Assembly (NCBI GenBank): GCA_029256185.1
Contig: JAQSYI010000016.1
Location: forward strand, 62,001-126,000
Origin: Paenibacillaceae bacterium
Lineage (GTDB): Bacteria > Bacillota > Bacilli > Paenibacillales > NBRC-103111
Length of the DNA: 64,000 nt
Direction of reading: 5' to 3'
How positions within the stretch are numbered: the stretch's first letter is position 1; each line of letters begins with the position of its first letter. The notes below the pieces were generated by a model. The model ran no database searches and was not told the DNA's origin. It worked only from the letters and a program-made list of their open reading frames with translations. The position numbers were made by a program, and so were the translations under genes. Positions 7,952-16,602 of the stretch are shown here, piece by piece.

Positions 7952-8788
7952 TTAGGCAAGTGGCTCGGCCCGCTCCTTGTCCCGGTTCTTGTCCCGTTCC
8001 TTGTCGCGCACCCGCTGGTGATCGTGTTGGCGCGGTTTGCCGTTGGCAGGGTGCTGACCTTTGTTCTTATCGGAATGGGGATGCTGCTGCTTGCGCTGCT
8101 CCTGATCCTTGGGCTTGCCCGGCTGATCCTTGTGACGGTGCTCATGGTCACGGTGCCTGCCCCCGTCCTGATCCCGGCCGCCTTTGCCGCTGCCGTTATC
8201 ATGCTCTCTCCGGTAAGACTCCTGCCCTTTGGAGCGGTGCTCCTGAGCCTTGGGGCGCTGCTCGCCTTCCTTGTGCGCCCGGTCCTGCCCCTTCGGTTTC
8301 AGTTCAGTTCCCGCGCCTATGGCCGCCGCTGCTTGTCCGGCTATTGCAGCCTTGTCCTGCCCTCCCCTGTGCCTCTGCTCCAGCTCCCTGCTCCGGTGAT
8401 AATGCTGTCTGGGCTTGAAGTCTCCGTCCTTGCCCTTCTCCAGTTCCAGCAACCGTTCCACATCCGGTTCCGTCTCATCGCCTTCATCGGCTGTCCGCTC
8501 GGGCTGACCCTTGCGGGAGGCAAGCTTCTCAATAATAAAGTAAGCGCAGCCGAAGTTGCAGTATTCGTTCAAATAATCGTGCAGATGTGTGATGGAAGCT
8601 TCCTTCGCTCCTTTGTTGTTGGGCTCCTTAAAGAATCCCTTCAACCGGAGCTGATTATAGCCCCAATCCCCGACAATATAATCGTAACGGTCCAGCACCT
8701 CGCTGTATCGTTCACGGAACACCTCATAATTCCAGCCATTCTTGTGGTCCATAACCACAGAATACGTATTCCCGCCGATGTGATACAA
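7952..8788 (-). CDS. yutD: YutD family protein with long charged C-terminal tail
   Basis: The first 100 or so residues match YutD (DRYDYIVGDWGYNQLRLKGF, EYCNFGCAYF), a conserved Firmicute protein of unknown function that is about 100 residues long in B. subtilis. Here it continues for roughly 170 further residues dominated by H, K, R, D, E and Q (HRHKDQPGKPKDQEQRKQQ and similar), probably disordered and capable of binding metals or polyanions. The start is TTG 8788 behind AGGGAG. It lies downstream of lipA on the same strand, as in Bacillus, where yutD and lipA (yutB) are neighbours. Confidence 0.85.
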   Translation of the reverse strand: MYHIGGNTYSVVMDHKNGWNYEVFRERYSEVLDRYDYIVGDWGYNQLRLKGFFKEPNNKGAKEASITHLHDYLNEYCNFGCAYFIIEKLASRKGQPERTADEGDETEPDVERLLELEKGKDGDFKPRQHYHRSRELEQRHRGGQDKAAIAGQAAAAIGAGTELKPKGQDRAHKEGEQRPKAQEHRSKGQESYRREHDNGSGKGGRDQDGGRHRDHEHRHKDQPGKPKDQEQRKQQHPHSDKNKGQHPANGKPRQHDHQRVRDKERDKNRDKERAEPLA

Positions 8789-8872
8789 GACAACTGCTCC
8801 CTTCTGCTTTTCAAATCCGTCAAAGAAACATATCTATCTGAACTCCCTGCATCAAAGCAATAAGAGAATAGC

Positions 8873-9766
8873 TTACAGGGTTTCTCCCTGCCTGCCCTCA
8901 AGCACAGCGTCCGCCTGGACATGGGCATGGTAGCTGCTGCGCACCAGCGGCCCTGATTCCACATGGCGGAATCCCCGGCCCAGCCCCTCGCGCTTAAGCT
9001 CGGCGAACTCCTCAGGCGAATAATACCGCGCCACAGTCAGATGCCGGGCTGACGGCTGCAGATACTGGCCGATGGTCAGGATATTCACGTCCTGCCCCCG
9101 CAAATCATCCATGGCCTGCAGCAGTTCCGCCCATTCCTCGCCAACACCTACCATCAGGCTCGACTTGGTGGGAACCGCAGGATTGTACTCCTTGGAGCGT
9201 CCCAACAGTTCCAGTGATCGGGCATACTTGGCCTTGGAGCGGACCCGGTCCGAAAGCCGTTCCACCGTTTCCAGATTATGATTCAGAATGTGGGGCTTGG
9301 CATCAAGCACGGTATAAAGCGATTGGGCATTCCCCATAAAGTCCGGTATGAGCACCTCAATATTGCATAACGGAAGACGAGTGCGCAACGCCTGGATGGT
9401 AGCGGCGAAAACAGCTGCCCCTCCGTCCTTCAGATCGTCCCTGGCTACCGATGTGACCACGCAATGGCGCAGCCCCATCCCTGCGGCGGCTTCTGCCACA
9501 CGCTCCGGCTCCTCCAGATCAAGCTCTGTAGGCAAGCCTGTATTCACAGCGCAGAACCGGCATGCTCTGGTGCAGACGCTGCCCAGAATCATGAAGGTAG
9601 CCGTTCTGTTCGCCCAGCATTCATGAAGATTCGGGCATCGGGCTTCCTCACAAACCGTATGTAGAGATTGGGAACGCATAAGACGCTTCAACTCGGTGTA
9701 CTCTTCTCCTGCAGACAATTTGATCTTCAGCCAATCCGGCTTCCGCTGATACGATTTAGTAGTCAC
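8873..9766 (-). CDS. lipA: Lipoyl synthase
   Basis: A 297-residue radical SAM enzyme that inserts two sulfurs into octanoyl groups on E2 and GcvH proteins. The auxiliary cluster motif CEEARCPNLHEC gives C39, C44 and C50, the SAM cluster motif CTRACRFC gives C65, C69 and C72, and the C-terminal RSSYHA carries the conserved serine. The start is GTG 9766 with a G-rich Shine-Dalgarno (GGGG). It is first in a lipA-yutD operon and divergent from larE; the 240-bp divergent region holds AT-rich promoter-like sequence but no structure I can name. Confidence 0.96.
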   Translation of the reverse strand: MTTKSYQRKPDWLKIKLSAGEEYTELKRLMRSQSLHTVCEEARCPNLHECWANRTATFMILGSVCTRACRFCAVNTGLPTELDLEEPERVAEAAAGMGLRHCVVTSVARDDLKDGGAAVFAATIQALRTRLPLCNIEVLIPDFMGNAQSLYTVLDAKPHILNHNLETVERLSDRVRSKAKYARSLELLGRSKEYNPAVPTKSSLMVGVGEEWAELLQAMDDLRGQDVNILTIGQYLQPSARHLTVARYYSPEEFAELKREGLGRGFRHVESGPLVRSSYHAHVQADAVLEGRQGETL

Positions 9767-10008
9767 CTTGTGTATGATCCCCGCCTTTATGCTGGTATGA
9801 GTGGCAATGCCTGAATCTTTTATGAGACTTACTCTACATTATAACACGAAAAGCGGTTTTCCACCTATTTGGCATGAGCATGCCGGACAGGCGGGCTAGC
9901 ATCCGTAAAACAGACAGGAGCGGAGGAAGTATGCTAAAATAAGCTTCTATACAGGGCACTGGACACTTAACATGAACCACAGGTGCTTAAGAAGAGGAGG
10001 GTCAGCGC

Positions 10009-10857
10009 TTGGAAGCCGCATTGTCCTTGGACGAAAAAAACCTCAGATTGGGTGAAATTCTGCGCGGGATGGGACGTATACTGGTAGCCTATTCCGGTGG
10101 GATAGACAGCACTTTTTTATTGAAAAGAGCTCATCAGGAGCTGGGGGATCAGGTACTCGCAGTAACTGCCGCATCCGAAACCTTTCCCAGCAGAGAGTTT
10201 GATGCAGCCGTCAGTCTTGCCGAATCGCTGGGAATCCGCCTGCTCAAGACCGAAGTGAAGGAATTCGAGAACGAACACTTCGTCGCCAACAACCCCGACC
10301 GCTGCTACCATTGCAAAACAGGCTTATTTTCTCATCTGCAGCAACTGGGCAGGGAATTGGGATACTCTTATATTGTAGACGGTTCCAATATCGATGACTT
10401 GGGGGATTACCGCCCCGGATTGAAAGCGAAGAAGGAGCAGGGAGTACGCAGCCCGCTGCAGGAGGCCGGACTGGTTAAGGATGAAATCCGCCAATTAGCC
10501 CGGGAGTTGGGACTTCCCAATTGGAATAAACCCTCTTTTGCCTGCTTGTCCTCCCGCATTCCTTATGGAACCCGGATTGAACGCTACAAGATCGACCAAT
10601 TGGATGAAGCCGAAGCCTTTCTGGCGCAATTGGGCCTCCGGCAAGTACGGGTCCGCCATCATGATAAGATCGCTAGAATCGAAGTGCTGCAAGATGAGAT
10701 CAGCCAGGTTCTGGAGCACAGGGACAGTATTCACAGCAAACTCACTTCATTGGGCTTCTCCTATGTAACACTGGATCTGGCAGGCTACCGGACAGGAAGC
10801 ATGAATGAGGTGCTGTCCCAGGCTGCCAAGATTAGCGGAAAGGACGCTGCACCCTGA
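10009..10857 (+). CDS. larE: LarE, ATP-dependent sacrificial sulfur transferase
   Basis: A 282-residue enzyme of nickel-pincer nucleotide synthesis. The PP-loop SGGIDST is at residues 29-35 and adenylates the substrate; C179 in FACLSSRIPYG corresponds to the cysteine that gives up its sulfur in Lactiplantibacillus LarE. C99 and C102 in DRCYHC are family-typical. The start is TTG 10009 behind GAGGAGGG. Its TGA overlaps the larB ATG (10855-10859), showing translational coupling. The final cofactor user, lactate racemase LarA, is not in the window. Confidence 0.94.
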   Translation: MEAALSLDEKNLRLGEILRGMGRILVAYSGGIDSTFLLKRAHQELGDQVLAVTAASETFPSREFDAAVSLAESLGIRLLKTEVKEFENEHFVANNPDRCYHCKTGLFSHLQQLGRELGYSYIVDGSNIDDLGDYRPGLKAKKEQGVRSPLQEAGLVKDEIRQLARELGLPNWNKPSFACLSSRIPYGTRIERYKIDQLDEAEAFLAQLGLRQVRVRHHDKIARIEVLQDEISQVLEHRDSIHSKLTSLGFSYVTLDLAGYRTGSMNEVLSQAAKISGKDAAP

Positions 10858-11642
10858 TGGATATTGATCAATTGTTGAAGCTGGTCCGCTCGGGAGATCT
10901 GGAGCCGGATGAGGCCAAGAGCCATCTTGCCGAATGGATCAAGAAGCAAGAAGCTCCTGCGGGGGAAATCGGCCACTTGGGCTTCGCCCAGGTGGATCTG
11001 GACCGGGAGCGCCGCACCGGATTTCCCGAGGTTATCTTCGGGGAAGGCAAATCTCCCGAGCAATTGCAGGCTATCTTCTTGAAGCTGCAGGAGCATTCCG
11101 GGCGGGTGCTGGCTACACGGGTAAGTCAGGATAAGGCCGATGCTGTACTGCAAATGCTCCCTGAGGCCAGATATAATGCCACCGCCCGGACCCTCACGTG
11201 GCTCAAGCATCCTCAGGTTCCCGTTAGGGCAGGCTATGTTGCGGTAGTCTGCGCAGGAACCTCCGATCTGCCGGTTGCGGAGGAGGCAGCGGTTACGGCA
11301 GAGATGCTGGGAAGCCGCGTGGAACGGATCTTTGATGTGGGTGTGGCCGGCATCCACCGGCTGTTCGGCCGTCTGGAGCTGATCCGCGGCGCAGACGCGG
11401 TGGTAGTGGCAGCGGGTATGGAAGGCGCTCTTGCAAGCGTGATTGGGGGGCTTGTATCCAAGCCGGTCGTTGCGGTCCCCACAAGTGTGGGCTACGGAGC
11501 AAGCTTCGACGGACTGGCCGCCCTGCTGGCCATGCTTAATTCATGCGCGCCGGGAGTGACGGTCGTAAATATAGACAACGGTTTTGGAGCAGGCTATGCC
11601 GCAGGTCTGATTCACAAAAACATGGAAAAGAAGGCGAAGTAG
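10857..11642 (+). CDS. larB: LarB, nicotinic acid adenine dinucleotide carboxylase/hydrolase
   Basis: A 261-residue LarB, which carboxylates the pyridinium ring of NaAD and hydrolyses the phosphoanhydride to give the pincer precursor used by LarE. The C-terminal PurE-like half shows VAVVCAGTSDLPVAEEA and VVVAAGMEGALASVIGGL, both typical. It starts inside the larE stop codon and ends 4 bp before larC1, so larE-larB-larC1 is clearly one operon. Confidence 0.95.
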   Translation: MDIDQLLKLVRSGDLEPDEAKSHLAEWIKKQEAPAGEIGHLGFAQVDLDRERRTGFPEVIFGEGKSPEQLQAIFLKLQEHSGRVLATRVSQDKADAVLQMLPEARYNATARTLTWLKHPQVPVRAGYVAVVCAGTSDLPVAEEAAVTAEMLGSRVERIFDVGVAGIHRLFGRLELIRGADAVVVAAGMEGALASVIGGLVSKPVVAVPTSVGYGASFDGLAALLAMLNSCAPGVTVVNIDNGFGAGYAAGLIHKNMEKKAK

Positions 11643-11646
11643 CGAA

Positions 11647-12690
11647 ATGAAAATCGTATATCTGGATTGTTTCTCCGGGATTGCAGGGGACATGGCGCTG
11701 GCGGCGCTGGTGGATGCGGGAGCCGACAAGGATTATATCGAACAGGAGCTTGCCAAGCTTCAGCTTGACCCCTATACCCTGCACTGGTACCGGGTAAACA
11801 AGCGGGGTGTCTCCGCGTTGAAGCTGGACGTGCTGCCCGATGAAACCCATCCTCCTGAACATCACAGGCATTACAGCGGGATTGTGGAGCTGATCGTAAG
11901 AGCGGAGCTCAGTGAAAGGGCGACAGCTTTGGCACTTGCCATCTTCGAAAAAATCGCCGTTGCCGAAGCCAAAATTCACGACGTCAGCATCGACCGGGTT
12001 CACTTTCATGAGGTTGGAGCAGTGGATTCTATCGTAGATGTGGTTGGAGTCGCCCTGGCTGTGGACTCGCTGGAGGCGGACAAAATAATCTGCTCCCCGG
12101 TTCCGCTGGGCTCCGGCACCATCCGGATCGACCACGGGCTGTATCCCGTTCCTGCACCGGCTACTCTGGAGATGATGCGGGGAATTCCCGTTGCAGAGAG
12201 CAGGGTGCGGCTGGAACTGACCACCCCAACGGGGGCGGGCATCGTGTCGGGCATCGTGTCGGGATTTCATATGTCCCTGCCTTCCATGATTGTGGACAAC
12301 GTAGGCTACGGGGCAGGCACCCGCGAGCTTGCCGATCAGCCAAACGTACTCCGGGTCGTTGTGGGACATACGGAACCATACCTGGACAAGTGGCACACTC
12401 ATCATGAACTCCATCATGTGGAGCATACACAGGAGCATGCCCACCACCACAAAGGACATGGTCATGAGCATCCCCATGACCATGACCATGAGCATTACCA
12501 CGACCATGAGCATGATCAAGAGCATGAGAATGAGCATCCGCAACCTCAGCATTGCGGACGCCATTGCGGACATAGTCAGGGGCTTGAGCACTCCCATGAT
12601 CATGGACACGGGCATGAACATGGTCATCCTCACGGCCACGGACATCCCCACGCTCATCCCGGATCCGACCGGTTTACATTAATTACATAG
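11647..12690 (+). CDS. larC1: LarC1, N-terminal part of the nickel insertion protein
   Basis: A 347-residue protein covering the N-terminal LarC domain (IVYLDCFSGIAGDMALAAL, then VHFHEVGAVDSIVDVVG) followed by a histidine-rich nickel-binding tail from about residue 258 to 337, with many HEH, HDH and HGH units. LarC is a CTP-dependent cyclometallase that places Ni into the pincer. In Lactiplantibacillus larC1 and larC2 are joined by programmed frameshifting. Here this frame ends with DRFTLIT and the C-terminal domain is a separate gene in the opposite direction (12778-13260). Last gene of the larEBC1 operon. Confidence 0.93.
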   Translation: MKIVYLDCFSGIAGDMALAALVDAGADKDYIEQELAKLQLDPYTLHWYRVNKRGVSALKLDVLPDETHPPEHHRHYSGIVELIVRAELSERATALALAIFEKIAVAEAKIHDVSIDRVHFHEVGAVDSIVDVVGVALAVDSLEADKIICSPVPLGSGTIRIDHGLYPVPAPATLEMMRGIPVAESRVRLELTTPTGAGIVSGIVSGFHMSLPSMIVDNVGYGAGTRELADQPNVLRVVVGHTEPYLDKWHTHHELHHVEHTQEHAHHHKGHGHEHPHDHDHEHYHDHEHDQEHENEHPQPQHCGRHCGHSQGLEHSHDHGHGHEHGHPHGHGHPHAHPGSDRFTLIT

Positions 12691-12699
12691 CATGTGTGA

Positions 12700-12730
12700 A
12701 GAGGGGAGCCCCGGTTGCGGACTCCCCTCT
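12700..12730. terminator. Terminator hairpin between convergent larC1 and larC2
   Basis: Perfect 9-bp stem, AGAGGGGAG 12700-12708 with CTCCCCTCT 12722-12730, 13-nt loop. It is followed on the plus strand by GTTGTTT, a weak U-tract. It separates the convergent larC1 and larC2 transcripts. Confidence 0.6.
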
Positions 12731-12777
12731 GTTGTTTCTCGGACCGCCGCGGCATTCCACAAGCCGTCCTTCCCCTT

Positions 12778-13260
12778 CTACTGCTGTCCCTTCTGCTGCT
12801 GCCAGTACCTTCCCCTTACCTCGTCATAGACATCCTTCAAGGGCACTCCATGACGGCGGGCAGCCTCCTCGCACTCCCTGAATTCAGGAGCAAACTGGAC
12901 CGCTTTTCCTTTGTAATAGCCCACCTTTACCGACAGCAGCCCGTATTTTGTTTCCACCTGCTCGAATTCGCGGCCCAGCCGATGGCAAGTGGTCTGCATG
13001 TATCTTAAGCCCAATGTGGTGGTTTCCCGGAAAATGATCTCCTCCATCTCCGGAATGGCCGCCTCCGCTGCGAGCACATTCAGCATGACGCCGGGCCTGC
13101 CCTTCTTCATGATAATCGGAACCCAGTAAACATCATTGGCTCCGGCTCCAAGCAACAGCTCTGTTATGTATGAGGTAAATTCAGGATTCATGTCATCCAG
13201 ATTCGCCTGAATGACCACCATTCCTTCCTCACGGTGCTCCTGTCCATGTGCCGCTCCCAT
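12778..13260 (-). CDS. larC2: LarC2, C-terminal (CTP-binding) part of the nickel insertion protein, inverted
   Basis: A 160-residue protein equal to the LarC C-terminal domain: VIQANLDDMNPEFTSYITE, PIIMKKGRPGVMLNVL, ETTTLGLRYM, VKVGYYKGKAVQFAPEFREC and HGVPLKDVYDEV. The C-terminal domain supplies the CTP/metal site. The gene runs opposite to larEBC1 and has its own ribosome binding site (GGGAGG, 7 nt before ATG 13260). Its first residues (GAAHGQEHREEG) look like a remnant of the histidine-rich linker that normally joins the two halves, suggesting an inversion after a split. Confidence 0.9.
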   Translation of the reverse strand: MGAAHGQEHREEGMVVIQANLDDMNPEFTSYITELLLGAGANDVYWVPIIMKKGRPGVMLNVLAAEAAIPEMEEIIFRETTTLGLRYMQTTCHRLGREFEQVETKYGLLSVKVGYYKGKAVQFAPEFRECEEAARRHGVPLKDVYDEVRGRYWQQQKGQQ

Positions 13261-13386
13261 TGCATATCCTCCCGCCGTTGCCGGATAAAATAGTCAAGCC
13301 TGAACATGCTAAGTATATCACATTCATCCGTTAATCCAGGGCGGATTACAGGATTATATGCCTAAGTTTCGGGAGGACGATCAATT

Positions 13387-14430
13387 ATGAGACGGCAGTT
13401 TCCGCTGTTAAGGCTGGCAGCAGCGCTTATCGCCTTCAGTTTGCTTTGCGAGAGTGAACCGGCGGCAGCTGCTTCTGGGGACAATAAGCCAGAAACATCT
13501 GCATCTTCCGCTTCAACCAGTCAGCTCTATGCGGACCGGAAAGCCTTGTTTGAACAGATCAGTACAGTGACAGGCATCGCCTGGAACGATCTGGCCGCTA
13601 TCGATCAATATGACCGGACCATCAGCGCTGTGAAGAAACGGCCCCTAAACGGAGGCCTCGTAGACATCTTTTATTCGGATACGGACTGGACCGGACTCAC
13701 CAATCCCGACCGTGAGGATACCAATCCGCAAACGATCGCTCTTTTCGGCGGCAAGGGCAGAGACGGGGATGGGGACGGCAAGACAGAATTGGCCAATGAT
13801 ACCGACAAGCTGCTGACCATGGCGGGATATCTGGTGCAATTCGGGCGGGACCGGGAAAATTTCCGGATTGCCCTGTGGGAGCATTACCAGAACAGCCGCG
13901 CGGTGGACCGGATCACCCAGTTCTCCAAGCTGTATGCCGCTTTCAACACCCTTGATCTGTTCGAACATGCCTTCCCGCTGCCCCTGACGGCGGATTACTC
14001 CTATAGGAGCACCTGGGGAGCCAGCCGGGGATGGGGCGGTTACCGCATTCACGAAGGTACAGATCTGTTCGCCGGTTATGGAGTGCCTGCACGCAGCGCT
14101 TGTTACGGGGTGATCGAGGTTATGGGTTGGAATCCTTATGGCGGCTGGCGTGTGGGTATCCGCGATCTTAGCAATATGTACCACTATTACGCCCATCTCT
14201 CCGGATTCAGCAAAGAGATTAAGGCGGGAGACGTGGTACAGCCGGGGCAGGTGATCGGCTGGGTAGGCAGCTCGGGATACGGCAAGCCGGGCACCTCAGG
14301 CAAGTTTCCTCCTCATCTGCACTATGGCTTGTACCGGGACAACGGCCTGAGGGAATGGTCCTTCGATCCGTATCCCAATCTCCGCAAGTGGGAGCGCGAG
14401 GAAGGGCAGCGCGGCCGCAAGGCGAAGTAG
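13387..14430 (+). CDS. M23 family metallopeptidase, secreted (YunA-like)
   Basis: A 347-residue peptidase with an N-terminal signal peptide (hydrophobic LLRLAAALIAFSLLC, cleavage probably near AAAAS). The C-terminal M23/LytM domain shows the zinc site: HEGTD, then HYYAH and HLHYG. Such enzymes cut peptidoglycan cross-bridges outside the membrane. The middle segment has an acidic GGKGRDGDGDGKTE stretch that could bind calcium. It lies beside yunB, as yunA does in B. subtilis. ATG 13387 follows GGGAGGA. Confidence 0.85.
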   Translation: MRRQFPLLRLAAALIAFSLLCESEPAAAASGDNKPETSASSASTSQLYADRKALFEQISTVTGIAWNDLAAIDQYDRTISAVKKRPLNGGLVDIFYSDTDWTGLTNPDREDTNPQTIALFGGKGRDGDGDGKTELANDTDKLLTMAGYLVQFGRDRENFRIALWEHYQNSRAVDRITQFSKLYAAFNTLDLFEHAFPLPLTADYSYRSTWGASRGWGGYRIHEGTDLFAGYGVPARSACYGVIEVMGWNPYGGWRVGIRDLSNMYHYYAHLSGFSKEIKAGDVVQPGQVIGWVGSSGYGKPGTSGKFPPHLHYGLYRDNGLREWSFDPYPNLRKWEREEGQRGRKAK

Positions 14431-14782
14431 GCGACGGCGGGATGCCTACAGGCAGGAACGCGGAATTGCCCACAAGCGGCAACAGGCAAAGAAGAGCAAT
14501 TGCCTTAAGCTGCCTAAAACCCGTGGGACGGACAGGAGCGCTCTTATTGGGCAAAAATCCGAGGGTTTGGAATTTTAACGGGACCCAGCCGCTCCTAGCG
14601 ACTCCCTTTCCCCCATCCAGGGGGATTTTCTGTGCCATCAAGGTCTTTCCAGTCCGCTAGCCGCACTAGCCCCTGCTTTTCCCGCGAATAACGTCCTTCA
14701 GGTACGCCCAGCGAGACGGTTGGAGTTCAAGCAGACGGTCGCCTGCTGCCGGCACAGCCGCTCATTTATTGGGGTTCCGGCA
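14431..14782. other. Intergenic region between M23 peptidase and yunB
   Basis: About 350 bases between convergent genes. The only clear structure is a short hairpin, CCCCC 14610-14614 with GGGGG 14620-14624, followed by ATTTT 14625-14629, a possible plus-strand terminator. No small gene with a convincing ribosome binding site was found. Confidence 0.5.
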
Positions 14783-15547
14783 TTATTTTCCGGTTAAGCT
14801 GTCCTTGCTGTCCACCGTCCCTGTTCCCCCCGCATCCTTCAGCTGAGGCAGAGAAACATTGGGTGGAAGAGCTGCCGAGCCGCCTACCGGATTGCCTTTG
14901 TTATCCATATAATACAAGGGGGTTCCCCCTACGACCAGCACGTATGTAACGGGAATCTCCATCTCCACAATCTCGGACTCGGAATCAAAGGGAACGAGCA
15001 CCGACACTTCCACCACAATCCGGATGTAAACCTCGGCGAGAATCATATTGATTCCTGCGTTCTCATACCGGGTATTAAGCGAAACCTGGGCGTTGCCCAC
15101 CGGCACAAGCCTCACGGGCACATCAGGGCCAAAGGAGGACAGCAGCGCACTGCCCATCGCCTGCCCCAAAGGAATGCGCTCGGGCATGCTCTTCAGCTTC
15201 ATCAGTTGGCTCTGCACGGTGCTGACCGTTTCGGAGGTGATGCGTATATGCTCGGCATAATTCAGCACGAAGCTGGAGACATTGCCATTGTTGTCTCTCT
15301 GCCACTCAATGAGCTTGTCATAGTTGGCTCCCTGGGACAGACGGTCGGTGATGGCGCTGTTGATGGACTGGGTGGCGATCTGCTTGACCCGGACCTTGGC
15401 CAGCTTCATAAGGGGCGGCTTCAGATTCTTCTCCAGAAAGATGAAGGACTGCAACGCAAAGACCAGAGTGATAAACAGCAGGAAAAGGATGGTTCGCCTG
15501 CGCCTGCTCTTGCGCGGAGCCCGGCTCTGAAAGCGGCGTCCTGACAT
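14783..15547 (-). CDS. yunB: Sporulation protein YunB
   Basis: A 254-residue protein: basic N-terminus (RAPRKSRRRR), one membrane anchor at about 20-38 (TILFLLFITLVFALQSFIF), and an extracellular domain with YunB-typical QSINSAI and LVPVGNAQVSLNTRYENAGIN. In B. subtilis yunB is a sigma-E-controlled gene and its mutants are defective in spore formation. The glycine- and proline-rich C-terminal 25 residues look disordered. Convergent with the YunA-like peptidase. Confidence 0.92.
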   Translation of the reverse strand: MSGRRFQSRAPRKSRRRRTILFLLFITLVFALQSFIFLEKNLKPPLMKLAKVRVKQIATQSINSAITDRLSQGANYDKLIEWQRDNNGNVSSFVLNYAEHIRITSETVSTVQSQLMKLKSMPERIPLGQAMGSALLSSFGPDVPVRLVPVGNAQVSLNTRYENAGINMILAEVYIRIVVEVSVLVPFDSESEIVEMEIPVTYVLVVGGTPLYYMDNKGNPVGGSAALPPNVSLPQLKDAGGTGTVDSKDSLTGK

Positions 15548-15640
15548 TCTGTTCCCCCCCTTGTACCCGACCTTTCTCGTATAAGCCTATGCGCTTGCAA
15601 CTGGAATTAGCCCTGCAAAAGGCGGACATGGGGGTATCCC

Positions 15641-16480
15641 TCACCGTTGCCGCTGCCGGCTCCGGAAGATGGAGGGTGCTATGCCATTGCGCTTCTTGAA
15701 GCTTTTGCTGAAGTGGAACTCATCATAATAGCCGCAGGCTGCGGCGATCCGCTTCAACGGCTCGTCGGTATGGGCAAGCAGCCGGACCGCATGCTCGTAG
15801 CGGATCTGGTCCAGATATTCCTTGGGCGCCATCCCTGTCTCTTGCAAGAAGCGTCTGCGAAGAGACTTGGGGCTGATCCCATGCTGAAGCGCCGCCTCCT
15901 GCAGACGGATATCGGAGAAATAATGGGTGTCCATATGGGCCTTCACCTGCCTGTAGCCGGCTTCTTCAGGCTTTCCGGCAACGGAGCCGGGTTTGCCCAG
16001 ATTAACCAGATGCTTCAACAGCTTGAGCAGCTGATGGTTTGCGGCCGCCTCCCGCCAGTCGTCTCCGGGAGCCCAGGCAACCCGCACCGCCTTGACTCTG
16101 CTCTCCATCTCTTCTTTATCCGTTCCCTCGAAGACCAGGGTCTCCGGAATATCCAGCAGGGTAAGAGGCTGCGCAGACCATACACCATGTTCAAGCGTTA
16201 CCGCCGCCGTCTCGAACAAGATCATGGACATGTGAAGCGGATGGTCAAAGGACGATTTCATCAGCAGCTCCCTGCCCGGCTTCAGATAGAAGAAGCTTCC
16301 AGCGTGAACAGAAAGATCGTTTTCCTCCAGAGTAAATATTCCCCTGCCTTCATGAACCCAATAGAGGCTGTGGACGTTCAGCGTTCTTCTTGTGTCCTGC
16401 CAAGCCGGCAGGGGCTTTTTGTCATAGACCAGCATAATTTTTATGGAAAGCTCCGACAGCCTGTGGCTCAATCTATTCAC
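15641..16480 (-). CDS. AraC family transcriptional regulator
   Basis: A 279-residue regulator with an N-terminal cupin-like ligand domain (about 20-150) and a C-terminal double helix-turn-helix (about 180-275; QHGISPKSLRRRFLQETGMAPKEY written in part, then AACGYYDEFHFSKSFKKR). It is divergent from a GH2 beta-glucuronidase with 122 bp between them, so it most likely controls that gene in response to a glycoside or glucuronide. Two direct repeats just upstream of its own start are candidate binding sites. Confidence 0.9.
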   Translation of the reverse strand: MNRLSHRLSELSIKIMLVYDKKPLPAWQDTRRTLNVHSLYWVHEGRGIFTLEENDLSVHAGSFFYLKPGRELLMKSSFDHPLHMSMILFETAAVTLEHGVWSAQPLTLLDIPETLVFEGTDKEEMESRVKAVRVAWAPGDDWREAAANHQLLKLLKHLVNLGKPGSVAGKPEEAGYRQVKAHMDTHYFSDIRLQEAALQHGISPKSLRRRFLQETGMAPKEYLDQIRYEHAVRLLAHTDEPLKRIAAACGYYDEFHFSKSFKKRNGIAPSIFRSRQRQR

Positions 16481-16485
16481 CTGCC

Positions 16486-16517
16486 TGTTGTTTTGTACAC
16501 ACCCGTTGTTTTGTACA
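16486..16517. promoter_or_regulatory. Direct repeats, candidate AraC-type operator
   Basis: TGTTGTTTTGTACA (16486-16499) and CGTTGTTTTGTACA (16504-16517) are 13/14 identical and spaced 18 bp start to start, the usual arrangement for AraC-family half-sites. They lie 6 bp upstream of the regulator start and about 86 bp upstream of the GH2 gene. Confidence 0.6.
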
Positions 16518-16602
16518 TGCCCTTGGGCCTTTTTTTACATGGAAAGGGCATTATTGTGATGGTACTCTTTTTTTATGAGATTAAAGGAGGCTAACAACAT
16601 AC

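Noticed and set aside
12420..12660. Repeats of CATGAGCATGAC type as a DNA repeat element
   Set aside because: They are the codons of the histidine-rich tail of LarC1 and need no other explanation.
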